54,675 nt of DNA from Actinomycetota bacterium (GTDB taxonomy: Bacteria; Actinomycetota; Acidimicrobiia; Acidimicrobiales; GCA-2861595). The position numbers were made by a program, and so were the translations under genes. The stretch covers positions 2,241-56,915 of the forward strand of contig PJQG01000071.1 of NCBI GenBank assembly GCA_002861595.1, written 5' to 3'. Of this stretch, positions 25,775-34,482 are shown one piece after another (position 1 is the stretch's first letter; each line of letters begins with the position of its first letter). Under the pieces are notes generated by a model. It did no database searches. It saw only the letters and a list, made by a program, of their open reading frames with translations, and was not told where the DNA came from.

Positions 25775-27625
25775 ATGAGGATCGAGGACTACGCGGTGAT
25801 CGGCGACACGCAGACGGCGGCCCTCGTCGGCCGTGACGGGTCGATCGACTGGTTGTGCCTGCCCCGGTTCGACTCGGGCGCGTGCTTCGCCTCGCTGCTC
25901 GGTACCCGCGACCACGGCCGCTGGCAGCTTTGCCCAGCCGGCGGCGCGCTGGCCTCGGCGCGGCAGTACCGGGGCGACTCGCTGGTGCTGGAGACCAGGT
26001 TCACGACGCCCGAGGGCACGGCCCGGGTCGTCGACTTCATGCCACCTCGCGCCCGTGACCCCGATGTCGTCCGCGTGGTCGAGGGAGTGTCGGGGCGGGT
26101 GCCGATGCGGATGGAGCTGGCCATCCGCTTCGACTACGGCCGCTCCGTGCCCTGGGTTCGGCGCGTCGACGGCCGCCTGCACGCCGTCGCCGGGCCCGAC
26201 GCGCTTGTTCTCGACACGCCGGTACCGACCCGGGGGGAGGGGTTGCGCACTGTCGCCGACTTCGACGTCGCCGCCGGTGACCAGGTTCCATTCGTGCTCC
26301 AGTGGCATCCCTCCCACGAGCGGCCCGGGCCCCCGCGCGCTGCCGCCGATGCCGTGGCCGACACCCAGCGCTGGTGGGAGAGCTGGGCGGACCGGTGCAA
26401 CTACGAGGGCGAGTGGCGCGACGCCGTCGTGCGCTCGCTCGTCACCCTCAAGGGCCTCACCTACGCTCCGACCGGGGGCATCGTCGCCGCCGCGACCACC
26501 TCGCTCCCCGAGCAGCTCGGCGGTGTCCGCAACTGGGACTACCGGTTCTGCTGGCTTCGCGACGCCACCTTCACCCTCTACGCGCTCATGAGCGCAGGCT
26601 ATCGAGACGAGGCGCAGGCATGGCGAGACTGGCTGCTGCGCGCCGTCGCGGGATCTCCGGCCGAGATGCAGATCATGTACGGCTGCGCCGGCGAGCGGCG
26701 GCTCCCTGAGCTCGTCCTCGACTGGCTTCCCGGCTACGAAGGCGCCCGACCGGTGCGGATCGGCAACGCCGCCGTGGACCAGTTCCAGCTCGACGTGTTC
26801 GGCGAGGTGATGGACTCGCTGCATCAGGCCCGTCGCATCGGCCTCCCGCCCGACCCGTTCGCCTGGGCCTTGCAGCGGTCCCTCATGGAGTTCTTGGAGT
26901 CGCGCTGGCGCGAGCCGGACGAAGGCATCTGGGAGGTGCGCGGTCCCCGGCGCCACTTCACCCATTCGAAGATGATGGCGTGGGTCGCGGCGGACCGAGC
27001 CGTCAAGGCGGTCGAGCGCTTCGGCCGCGCCGGCCCCGTCGAGCGGTGGCGCCAACTCCGCCACGAGATCAAGGCCGAGGTGTGCGAGCGGGGGTGGGAC
27101 GCCGAGCGCCAGACCTTCACCCAGTCCTACGGCAGTTCGGAGCTCGACGCCGCGCTGCTGATGATGCCGCTCGTCGGCTTCCTACCCGCCGACGACCAGC
27201 GGGTGCGAGGAACCGTCGCGGCCATCGAGCGCGAGCTGTGCGAGGACGGCTTCGTCCATCGCTACAGCCAGAACGACGACAGCGTCGACGGTCTCCCGCC
27301 CGGCGAGGGCGCCTTCTTGGCCTGCACGTTCTGGTTGGCCGACAACTACGCGCTCGCCGGACGTGACGGCGAGGCCCGAAGGACCTTCGAGCGGTTGCTG
27401 GCCCTGCGCAACGACGTCGGCCTCCTGGCCGAGGAGTACGACGTGGCGGCCCGCCGGCAGGTGGGGAACTTCCCCCAGGCGTTCTCCCATGTTCCGCTCA
27501 TCAACACCGCTCGCAACCTCACTCTTGAGGGCGGGCCGGGCCAGCGCCGGAGCGAGGAGCACGAGGCTTCGGCGGGGCGCCGCGGAGACGTTCCCTCCTC
27601 GGCCAAACGCAAAGGATCGCCATGA
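25775..27625 (+). CDS. GH15 family glycoside hydrolase (glucoamylase/trehalase-like), copy 3
   Basis: 616 residues from ATG 25775, with GTGAGGAG just upstream. It starts MRIEDYAVIGDTQTAALVGR and is more distant from copies 1 and 2 than they are from each other. Catalytic elements are intact: NWDYRFCWLRDATFTL, general acid in EPDEGIWEVRG, general base in PGEGAFLACTFW. No signal peptide. The last 30 residues (after SHVPLINTARNL) are a charged tail not seen in the other copies. The stop overlaps the next start (ATGA), coupling it to a second, unrelated glucose dehydrogenase. Confidence 0.92.
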   Translation: MRIEDYAVIGDTQTAALVGRDGSIDWLCLPRFDSGACFASLLGTRDHGRWQLCPAGGALASARQYRGDSLVLETRFTTPEGTARVVDFMPPRARDPDVVRVVEGVSGRVPMRMELAIRFDYGRSVPWVRRVDGRLHAVAGPDALVLDTPVPTRGEGLRTVADFDVAAGDQVPFVLQWHPSHERPGPPRAAADAVADTQRWWESWADRCNYEGEWRDAVVRSLVTLKGLTYAPTGGIVAAATTSLPEQLGGVRNWDYRFCWLRDATFTLYALMSAGYRDEAQAWRDWLLRAVAGSPAEMQIMYGCAGERRLPELVLDWLPGYEGARPVRIGNAAVDQFQLDVFGEVMDSLHQARRIGLPPDPFAWALQRSLMEFLESRWREPDEGIWEVRGPRRHFTHSKMMAWVAADRAVKAVERFGRAGPVERWRQLRHEIKAEVCERGWDAERQTFTQSYGSSELDAALLMMPLVGFLPADDQRVRGTVAAIERELCEDGFVHRYSQNDDSVDGLPPGEGAFLACTFWLADNYALAGRDGEARRTFERLLALRNDVGLLAEEYDVAARRQVGNFPQAFSHVPLINTARNLTLEGGPGQRRSEEHEASAGRRGDVPSSAKRKGSP

Positions 27626-28666
27626 GGGCCCTAACGGTCGTTCCCGCCCTCGCCGGCTCGGCTCGCCGACGACCTGCCGGAGCCGACCGGCCGGGCCGAC
27701 GAGCTGCTGGTCGCCGGCATTGCCGTCGGTGTGTGCGGAACCGACCGTGAGATCGTCGCCGGCGCCTACGGGTGGCCGCCACCAGGCCGGGACCGCCTGG
27801 TCCTCGGCCACGAATCGCTCGGCCGCGTCCTCGACGGCCCTGGCGGCTCGCAGTTCCTCCCCGGCGACCTGGTCGTCGGCATGGTGCGTCGACCCGACCC
27901 CGAGCCGTGCGCCGCGTGCGCGATCGGGCAGTGGGACATGTGCCGAAACGGCCGCTACACCGAGCACGGCATCAAAGAGCTCGACGGGTTCGCCGCCGAG
28001 CGCTACGTGCTTCCCGTCGACGCCGCCGTCGCCGTACCCGCCGCACTCGGCCGGGTGGCCGTGCTCGTCGAACCGGCCAGCGTCGTGGCAAAAGCCTGGG
28101 ACCACATCGACGGTATCGGTGCCCGCGCCGCCTGGTTCCCCCAGCGCGTGCTCGTCACCGGCGCGGGCCCGATCGGTCTCCTGGCCGCGCTGTTCGCCAT
28201 GCAGCGCGGTTACGACGTCCATGTCCTCGACATCGTCACCGAGGGGCCCAAACCGGCTCTCGTGGGGGACCTGGGTGCCACCTATCACTGTGGACCAGCC
28301 GGCGAGGCGTGCGCCGGCGCCGACGTCGTCGTGGAATGCACCGGGGTCGGCCACCTCGTCTTCGACGTCCTCACCTGCACCGCCCCCGCCGGGATCGTCT
28401 GCCTCACCGGGGTGTCTGCCGGCGGGCGCCAGCTCCGTGTCGACGCCGGCGCCCTCAATCGCGAGCTCGTGCTCCAGAACGACGTGGTGTTCGGATCGGT
28501 CAACGCCAACGCCGGCCACTACCGCGACGCCGTCGAAGCGCTCACCCGTGCTGACCCGGACTGGTTGTCGCGCCTGATCACCCGACGCGTCCCGCTGCAC
28601 GACTGGCCCTCGGCACTCCAGCGCCAGGGCGAAGATGTCAAAGTCGTCGTCGACCTCGACCGGTAG
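27622..28666 (+). CDS. Zinc-type (MDR) glucose 1-dehydrogenase, with apparent frameshift near the N-terminus
   Basis: The start ATG 27622 has AAAGGA 6 bases upstream and overlaps the GH15 stop. Its frame gives MRALTVVPALAGSAR, after which the conserved sequence continues one frame over as LADDLPEPTGRADELLVAG, VGVCGTDREIVAG, RLVLGHESLGRV. One base is out of register around 27655-27670. The rest is intact to 28666: PCAACAIGQWDMCRNGRYTE (structural zinc region), VLVTGAGPIGLLAALF, GPKPALVGDLGATYH. This matches archaeal/actinobacterial glucose dehydrogenases with the Glu-dehyd_C domain. Either a real inactivating mutation or a sequence error; the uninterrupted downstream frame favours error or very recent mutation. 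Confidence 0.8.
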
Positions 28667-28739
28667 CGACCGGTGCCGTCGTTCGTCCTCCCGCCGGCGC
28701 CCGCGACACCTACGGCCTCGCGACCTCGGGACGCCGAAT

Positions 28740-29234
28740 TCAGCTTCCTGCGGTTTCGTGACTGTTGCTGCCGCTTCCCGTCGTCCTTCTCACCGTGATC
28801 AGCCGCTCGGCCACCGCGCCGGTCACGAACGAGTAGACGCCCTTGTGCAACACGTCGATGAACAGCTCCCTGCGGGGCCAGGTCTGAGGAGCGGCGCCCA
28901 CCCCGGTGGCATTCTCGAGTGTCTGGTCCGTCGACAGTCGGACGACGGTGTGGGCGAGGGACGATGCCGGTCCCCGCAGTCCCGACGCTGCCCACACGCC
29001 CCGCAGCGCACCGAGGACCGCGCCGGTGCCCCAGTGCATCGCATGGTTGGCGAGGCCGGGCTTCTCACTCGGGGACGGCTTTCGTCCGAGAAGAGCGAGC
29101 AACGTGCGTCCCGGCACATAGGAGTTCGGCCGCTTGGTGATCGCCTGCTCCACCTTCTCGACGGCGGTCATCGCTGCGACTCCGGCGAAACCAGCCACGA
29201 CACCCCGGAACGCCGCTTGTGCGAGCACGCACAC
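28740..29234 (-). CDS. Uncharacterised small membrane protein
   Basis: About 164 residues from GTG 29234 (GTG 29228 also possible). It begins with a hydrophobic helix AAFRGVVAGFAGVAAMTAVE, has a second weakly hydrophobic Gly-rich segment NHAMHWGTGAVLGALRGVWA and a third near FIDVLHKGVYSFVTGAVAER. This pattern of short helices with conserved His/Trp resembles several unnamed actinobacterial inner-membrane families; I cannot name it. It stands alone on the minus strand between plus-strand genes. Confidence 0.65.
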   Translation of the reverse strand: MCVLAQAAFRGVVAGFAGVAAMTAVEKVEQAITKRPNSYVPGRTLLALLGRKPSPSEKPGLANHAMHWGTGAVLGALRGVWAASGLRGPASSLAHTVVRLSTDQTLENATGVGAAPQTWPRRELFIDVLHKGVYSFVTGAVAERLITVRRTTGSGSNSHETAGS

Positions 29235-29282
29235 TGCCTACCCGGCCCTTCATTCCGAGAAACGGCACGCGCCCGGCGAGCC

Positions 29283-29786
29283 ATGCCGGGCGCACACAAC
29301 CGTCCCCTCGAAAGGGAGCTCCCGCTGGGCCGGCTGATGTGGCGAGACCCAACCGAGGCATTCGAGGCCGGCGACCGGCGCCTGCGCCTGGTCCTGCCTC
29401 CCATCTTCGAGGGTCCCACCACCAGGGGGCTCTACGACGAGCGGACCGGCGTGCTGTGGTCCGTCGACTCCTTCGCGGCGCTCACGACCGGCGCCGTGCA
29501 CCAGGTCGAGGAGCTGCCGAAGGACCTGTACGACGAGAGCTTCCAGATGTTCAACAGCCGATCTCACCCTGGCACCAGTGGCCCCCCAGTGGCGTACAAC
29601 CGACACGTCGACACCGTCGGAGCCTTGAAGCCGTTGGTGGTGGCCTCGGCCCATGGCCCGATCCTGCGCGGCGGCGCCATCCACGATGCCTTCGATCGCG
29701 TCCGTGCCCTCGCCGGCCAGCCCCGAGTGCAGCCCCCCGGCCAGCCCCTGCTGGACGAGCTCCTCGCGACCGCCATCGCGGCGTAG
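29283..29786 (+). pseudogene. 5'-truncated MBL-fold metallo-hydrolase
   Basis: The frame from ATG 29283 gives a C-terminal half of an MBL-fold protein: LMWRDPTEAFEAGDRRLRLV, PPIFEGPTTRGLYDERTGVL, and VVASAHGPILRGGAIHDAFD with the late metal-binding His. The HxHxDH metal site that should precede this is absent, and the upstream DNA encodes the opposite-strand membrane protein instead. The piece is about 165 residues against the roughly 250-270 expected. Probably a remnant; a small expressed protein cannot be excluded. Confidence 0.6.
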
Positions 29787-29796
29787 AGCCACGAGC

Positions 29797-29826
29797 TCCC
29801 ACGGCCGCAGTCGCCCGGCCGTGGGA
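29797..29826. terminator. Bidirectional terminator-like hairpin between convergent genes
   Basis: Perfect 11-bp inverted repeat TCCCACGGCCG / CGGCCGTGGGA with an 8-base loop, placed between the MBL remnant (+) and the RNase H gene (-). There is no long T-run, as is usual in GC-rich actinobacteria. Confidence 0.65.
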
Positions 29827-29833
29827 TTGCTCG

Positions 29834-30901
29834 TCAGGGTCGCTCTGAGCGGGACGCCGGAGACTCGACCACCCACACCGCTTCCTCGCCGAGGTGGTCA
29901 CGGAGCGAGCGCACGAGACGGCCCACGGCGAGGTCGTCGCCGTCCCAGACGACCAGCGCCTCCGACGCATGGCGGGCCAGCCAGGCGTCGCGCCGGGCCA
30001 GCGCCCTGGTGGCGCCGGCACGGTCCGTGGGCGTGGTGAGCTGCAGCACGACCTGCCCGGCCGCCGCCGCCCGCAACTCCTCGAAGCGGCGGCGGCGACC
30101 GGCCGGCCAGACGGCGTCCTGGCCGGGAAAGGCAAGGACGGCGAAGAAGGGGACCTTGGCCTCGAGGGCGGCTTCGGCGCCGAGCTGCTCGGCGCCCAGC
30201 CCCAGACCCGAGAGCACCATGAGGTCGGGGTGGAGGGTGGCCTTGGCGGCGAGGATCTCCGCCAGCCGGCCCCGCACCCCGGCCGCGACCGGGTTGTCGT
30301 CGTAGCCGCCGAGGGCGGGGGGCCGGTGACCGCCGACCACCACCAGATGTCCAGCCGGGACGAGGGCGTCCCGATCGCCGTTCGGGCGCCGAGCAGGAGC
30401 GTCGGGGGGCCCGAGGTCGGCGGGCATACCCTCGCCGGCCCGGCCCTGCTGTCGGCGGGCGGCGTCCACCGCCAGCCGGTCCACCAGGTCGTTCATGGGA
30501 TCGTCGGAGTGCCCCTTCACCCAGGTGAACGTCACCCGTCCGGGGTCGGCCCGCACGGCCTCGATGAGCGGCTCCCACAGGTCTCGGTTGGCGACCGGGG
30601 CCTTCGCCTTGTTGCGCCACCCCCGCTCCAGCCATCCCTCCCACCAACGGTCCCGGAAGCAGTTGACGACGTAGGTGGAGTCGCTCACCACCTCGAGGGG
30701 CCCCTCCAGGGCTCGCACCGCCTCCAGCGCGGCGCGGATCTCCATCCGCTGGTTGGTGGTGAGGGGCTGCGGCCCGCTGGCGAACCGGCCATCGGGGACG
30801 GCCCACGCCCAGCCTCCCGGCCCCGGGTTCCCGATGCACGCCCCGTCGGTGTACACACGCCTCTCGGCCACTGGCGGCGGCACTCGGCGGTCGTCCACCA
30901 C
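29834..30901 (-). CDS. Ribonuclease HI fused to a SLOG (YpsA/DUF1273-like) domain
   Basis: 355 residues from GTG 30901. Residues 14-150 are RNase HI with the full catalytic set: D19 in YTDGACIGNPGPGG, E54 in TTNQRMEIRAALEA, D74 in VVSDSTYVV, H131 and D138 in VKGHSDDPMNDLVDRLA. It cuts RNA in RNA-DNA hybrids. After a linker, residues 185-345 form a Rossmann-like SLOG domain: VVVGGHRPPALGGYDD, HPDLMVLSGLGLGAEQLG, VPFFAVLAFPGQDAVWP, ARRDAWLARHASEALVVWDG. SLOG domains bind nucleotides or nucleotide-derived ligands. The gene is divergent from aceE. Confidence 0.88.
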   Translation of the reverse strand: MVDDRRVPPPVAERRVYTDGACIGNPGPGGWAWAVPDGRFASGPQPLTTNQRMEIRAALEAVRALEGPLEVVSDSTYVVNCFRDRWWEGWLERGWRNKAKAPVANRDLWEPLIEAVRADPGRVTFTWVKGHSDDPMNDLVDRLAVDAARRQQGRAGEGMPADLGPPDAPARRPNGDRDALVPAGHLVVVGGHRPPALGGYDDNPVAAGVRGRLAEILAAKATLHPDLMVLSGLGLGAEQLGAEAALEAKVPFFAVLAFPGQDAVWPAGRRRRFEELRAAAAGQVVLQLTTPTDRAGATRALARRDAWLARHASEALVVWDGDDLAVGRLVRSLRDHLGEEAVWVVESPASRSERP

Positions 30902-30942
30902 CGCACGGTACCGGGCACCGCCGGACGCGCGAGCATGGGGGC

Positions 30943-33642
30943 ATGGAACCGGTCATCTTCGACGGCTTCGCCCACCAGCTGCCCGACGTCGACGCCGAGG
31001 AGACGGGCGAGTGGCTCGACTCCTTCGACGCCGTGGTCGACACCCACGGCAAGCGCCGGGCCCGCTACCTGCTCCTGCGCCTGCTCGAGCGGGCCCGGGA
31101 GAAGCAGGTCGGGTTCCCGGCCACGGTCTCCACCCCCTACGTCAACACCATCCCCCCTCACCAAGAGCCCTGGTTCCCGGGCGACGAGCACATGGAGCGC
31201 CGCATCCGGGCCTACATCCGCTGGAACGCGGCGGTGATGGTGCTGCGGGCCAACACCCTCTCCGAGGGCATCGGGGGGCACCTGGCCACCTATGCCAGCT
31301 CGGCCAGCCTCTACGAGGTCGGCTTCAACCACTTCTTCCGGGGCAAGGACGGCGGCGGCGCCGGCGACCAGGTGTACTTCCAGGGCCATGCCGCGCCGGG
31401 CATCTACGCCCGGGCCTTCCTGGAGGGGCGCCTCACGGAGGACCAGCTCGACCACTTCCGCGTGGAGCTGGGGGGCAAGGGCCTGTCCTCCTACCCGCAC
31501 CCCCGTCTCATGCCCCACTTCTGGGAGTTCCCCACCGTCTCAATGGGCATCGGGCCGATCAACGCCATCTACCAGGCCCGCTTCAACCGCTACCTGCACA
31601 ACCGTGGCATCGTCGACACGAGCAGCTCGAAGGTGTGGTGCTTCGTGGGCGACGGCGAGGTGGACGAGCCCGAGACCCTCGGGTCGCTCTCCCTCGGCGC
31701 CCGAGAGGCCCTCGACAACCTCATCTTCGTCGTCAACTGCAACCTCCAGCGCCTCGACGGGCCGGTGCGGGGCAACGGCAAGATCATTCAGGAGCTCGAA
31801 GCGGTGTTCCGGGGCGCGGGCTGGAACGTGATCAAGGTCATCTGGGGCTCGCGCTGGGACGAGCTGCTGGCCCGCGACGCCGACGGCGTGCTGCTCAACA
31901 AGATGAACACCACCGTCGACGGCGAGTTCCAGAAGTACTCCGTCGAGAGCGGCGCGTACATCCGTGAGCACTTCTTCGGGCCGGAGCCCCGCCTGCGCCA
32001 GATGGTGGAGCACCTCTCCGACGACGAGCTGCGGACCCTGCCGCGGGGAGGCCACGACTACCGAAAGCTGTACGCCGCCTACAAGGCGGCAGTCGAGCAC
32101 ACCGGGACGCCCACGGTGATCCTGGCCAAGACGATCAAGGGGTGGACGCTCGGCCCCGAGATCGAGGCCCGCAACGCCACCCATCAGATCAAGAAGATGA
32201 CCAAGGCCCAGCTGCGCACGCTGCGGGACCGGTTGTTCCTGCACGACCAGGTGCCGGAAGAGGCGCTCGACACTGACTTCCCGCCCTACTACCGCCCGCC
32301 GGAGGGCTCGGCGGAGTTCGAGTACCTCATGCACCGCCGCCGGGAGCTCGACGGCCCGCTGCCGCAGCGCACCTTCCGCCCCAGGTCGCTGCCGGCCCCC
32401 GACGACAAGGTCTTCGCCGAGTTCCTGGTCGGCTCGGGAGACAGAGCCGCCTCCACCACCATCGGCTTCGCCCGGCTCGTGCGCAACCTGCTCCGGGACA
32501 GCGGGGTGGGAGCCCGGGTCGTGCCCATCATCCCCGACGAGGCCCGAACCTTCGGCATGGACGCCCTGTTCAAGGAGTTCGAGATCTACGCGCCCTTCGG
32601 CCAGAAGTACGAGCCGGTGGACGCGGCGCTGGCGCTGTCCTACAAGGAGGACCGCGACGGCCAGGTGCTGGAGGAGGGCATCACCGAAGCCGGCTCCATG
32701 GCCAGCTTCACCGCCGCGGGCACGGCCTACGCCACGTGGAGCGAGCCGATGGTCCCCTTCTACATCTTCTATTCGATGTTCGGCTTCCAGCGCACCGGCG
32801 ACCTCATCTGGGCCTTCGGCGACATGCGGGGCAAGGGGTTCCTGCTCGGCGCCACCGCCGGGCGCACCACCCTCAACGGCGAGGGCCTCCAGCACGAGGA
32901 CGGCCACTCGCTGGTGCTGGCCTCCACCGTGCCCAACCTGTCGGCCTACGACCCCGCTTTCGCCTACGAGGTGGCCCTCATCGTCCGCCACGGGATCGCC
33001 GCCATGTACGGCGAGCAGGCCGAGGACCGCTTCTACTACCTCACCCTCTACAACGAGAACTACGAGATGCCGGCGATGCCCGAGGGCGCCGAGGAGGGCA
33101 CCGTGCGGGGGCTGTACCGCTTCGCCGCCGCGCCCGGCGGCCCCCGCCGGCGGGCCACCATCCTGTTCAGCGGCAGCGCCTACCGGGCCGCCCTGGAGGC
33201 CCAGCGCCTCCTGGCCGAGGACCACGACGTGGCCGCCGAGTGCTGGAGCGCCACCTCCTACAAGGCCCTGCGGGAGGACGCCTTGACGGTGGAGCGGTGG
33301 AACCGGCTCCACCCGAGCCAGCCGGCCCGCACGCCCTTCGTCACCGACGCCCTGGCCTCCGCCGAGGGCCCCTTCGTGGCCGTCACCGACTTCATGAAGG
33401 CCGTCCCCGACCAGGTGGCCCGGTGGGTCCCCGGCCACTTCACCCCGCTCGGCACCGACGGGTACGGCCGCTCCGACACCAGGAAGGCGCTGCGCCGCCA
33501 TTTCGAGACCGACGCCGGCCACGTGGTGGTCGCCGTGCTGAATGCGTTGGCCGACACCGGCGAGGGAAAGGCAGAGGAGGTGGCCGACGCCATCGCCCGC
33601 TACGGCATCGACGCCGACGCCCCCGACCCCAGGACGGTGTGA
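30943..33642 (+). CDS. aceE: Pyruvate dehydrogenase E1 component, homodimeric type
   Basis: 899 residues from ATG 30943, normal for AceE. It decarboxylates pyruvate with thiamine diphosphate and acetylates E2 lipoyl groups. Landmarks are VNTIPPHQEPWFPGD, SEGIGGHLATYASSASLYE, the ThDP/Mg motif GDGEVDEPETLGSL...VVNCN, GGHDYRKLYAAYKAA, and GEGLQHEDGHS. Its stop overlaps the start of the HhH-GPD gene. E2 and E3 are not in the window. Placement just before thiS/thiE is notable since ThDP is its cofactor, though that may be chance. Confidence 0.96.
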   Translation: MEPVIFDGFAHQLPDVDAEETGEWLDSFDAVVDTHGKRRARYLLLRLLERAREKQVGFPATVSTPYVNTIPPHQEPWFPGDEHMERRIRAYIRWNAAVMVLRANTLSEGIGGHLATYASSASLYEVGFNHFFRGKDGGGAGDQVYFQGHAAPGIYARAFLEGRLTEDQLDHFRVELGGKGLSSYPHPRLMPHFWEFPTVSMGIGPINAIYQARFNRYLHNRGIVDTSSSKVWCFVGDGEVDEPETLGSLSLGAREALDNLIFVVNCNLQRLDGPVRGNGKIIQELEAVFRGAGWNVIKVIWGSRWDELLARDADGVLLNKMNTTVDGEFQKYSVESGAYIREHFFGPEPRLRQMVEHLSDDELRTLPRGGHDYRKLYAAYKAAVEHTGTPTVILAKTIKGWTLGPEIEARNATHQIKKMTKAQLRTLRDRLFLHDQVPEEALDTDFPPYYRPPEGSAEFEYLMHRRRELDGPLPQRTFRPRSLPAPDDKVFAEFLVGSGDRAASTTIGFARLVRNLLRDSGVGARVVPIIPDEARTFGMDALFKEFEIYAPFGQKYEPVDAALALSYKEDRDGQVLEEGITEAGSMASFTAAGTAYATWSEPMVPFYIFYSMFGFQRTGDLIWAFGDMRGKGFLLGATAGRTTLNGEGLQHEDGHSLVLASTVPNLSAYDPAFAYEVALIVRHGIAAMYGEQAEDRFYYLTLYNENYEMPAMPEGAEEGTVRGLYRFAAAPGGPRRRATILFSGSAYRAALEAQRLLAEDHDVAAECWSATSYKALREDALTVERWNRLHPSQPARTPFVTDALASAEGPFVAVTDFMKAVPDQVARWVPGHFTPLGTDGYGRSDTRKALRRHFETDAGHVVVAVLNALADTGEGKAEEVADAIARYGIDADAPDPRTV

Positions 33643-34220
33643 TGGCGCGGCTGTCTCTGGCCCAGGACCCGGCGGCGGACAAGCTGCTGACCGGCGATCC
33701 CCTGGCCCTCCTCGTCGGGATGGTGCTCGACCAGCAGATCCCCTTGGAATGGGCCTTCAAGGGCCCGCTCATGCTCAAGGAGCGCCTCGGCGGCCGCCTC
33801 GACGCGGCCGAGATCGCCTCGCTGGACCCCGGCCGCCTGGCCGAGGTGTTCTCGCAGCGGCCCGCCCTCCACCGCTTCCCCGCCTCCAACGCCAAGCGGG
33901 TACAGGCACTGTGCGAGATGGTGGTGCATGAGTACGGCGGGCGGGCGGAGCGCATCTGGAGGACGGCGGGCGACGGTGCGGAGCTGCTGCGCCGGCTCAA
34001 GGCCCTCCCCGGGTTCGGTGAGCAGAAGGCGAGGATCTTCGTGGCCCTCCTCGGCAAGCAGCTGGGGGTCCGGCCCCCAGGCTGGGAGCTCGCGGCCGGC
34101 GACTACGGCCGCTCCGGCTCGTTCATGTCGGTGGCCGACATCGACGGCCCCGAGTCCCTGGCCCGGGTGCGGCAGTACAAGAAGGAGAAGAAGGCCGCGG
34201 CCAAGGCCGGCGCCTCGTGA
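33642..34220 (+). CDS. HhH-GPD family base-excision repair-like protein
   Basis: 192 residues from ATG 33642 (TGATG overlap with aceE). It opens with [20 protein letters not shown] and [17 protein letters not shown], the usual N-terminus of the small actinobacterial HhH-GPD family. The helix-hairpin-helix is [21 protein letters not shown]-terminal to it is a Lys-rich tail. Family members resemble DNA glycosylases, but no substrate is known for this subgroup. Confidence 0.85.
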   Translation: MARLSLAQDPAADKLLTGDPLALLVGMVLDQQIPLEWAFKGPLMLKERLGGRLDAAEIASLDPGRLAEVFSQRPALHRFPASNAKRVQALCEMVVHEYGGRAERIWRTAGDGAELLRRLKALPGFGEQKARIFVALLGKQLGVRPPGWELAAGDYGRSGSFMSVADIDGPESLARVRQYKKEKKAAAKAGAS

Positions 34221-34230
34221 TCCGAGGAGC

Positions 34231-34275
34231 TTTGTCGGCAGAAAGCGTCGCTATTCGACGGTTTTTGCCGTCAAA
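34231..34275. promoter_or_regulatory. Long imperfect hairpin upstream of thiS
   Basis: Outer arms TTTGTCGGCA (34231-34240) and TGCCGTCAAA pair with one mismatch; a weak A/T middle section and an inner perfect CGTCG/CGACG stem with loop CTATT complete an about 20-bp hairpin. It occupies most of the 61 bp between the HhH-GPD stop and thiS. It does not contain TPP-riboswitch signature elements. A terminator of the aceE transcript or an attenuator are both possible. Confidence 0.6.
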
Positions 34276-34281
34276 CCCGCG

Positions 34282-34482
34282 GTGCGGGTGATCGCCAACG
34301 GCGAAGCCGTCGAGATGGGCGACGGGACGACGGTCTCCGACCTTCTCGACGTCCTGGGCCTCGGTGGGCGCTGGGTGCTGGTGGAGCGCAACGGCGAGCC
34401 GGTGCGCCGGGCCGAGCTGAGGTCGACGGTGCTGAGCGACGGCGACCGGCTGGAGCTGGTGCGGGCCGTCGCCGGTGGCTGA
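34282..34482 (+). CDS. thiS: Sulfur carrier protein ThiS
   Basis: 66 residues from GTG 34282 (GTG 34288 is the alternative). Ubiquitin-like: [35 protein letters not shown], and the essential C-terminal Gly-Gly, which is adenylated and thiocarboxylated to deliver sulfur to ThiG. The stop overlaps the thiE start by 8 bases. It is separated by 24 kb from thiG/thiH. Confidence 0.93.
   Translation: MRVIANGEAVEMGDGTTVSDLLDVLGLGGRWVLVERNGEPVRRAELRSTVLSDGDRLELVRAVAGG

Noticed and set aside
13972-29786. The accessory region as a prophage or integrative element
   Set aside because: No integrase, transposase, phage structural gene, tRNA attachment site or bounding direct repeats were found.
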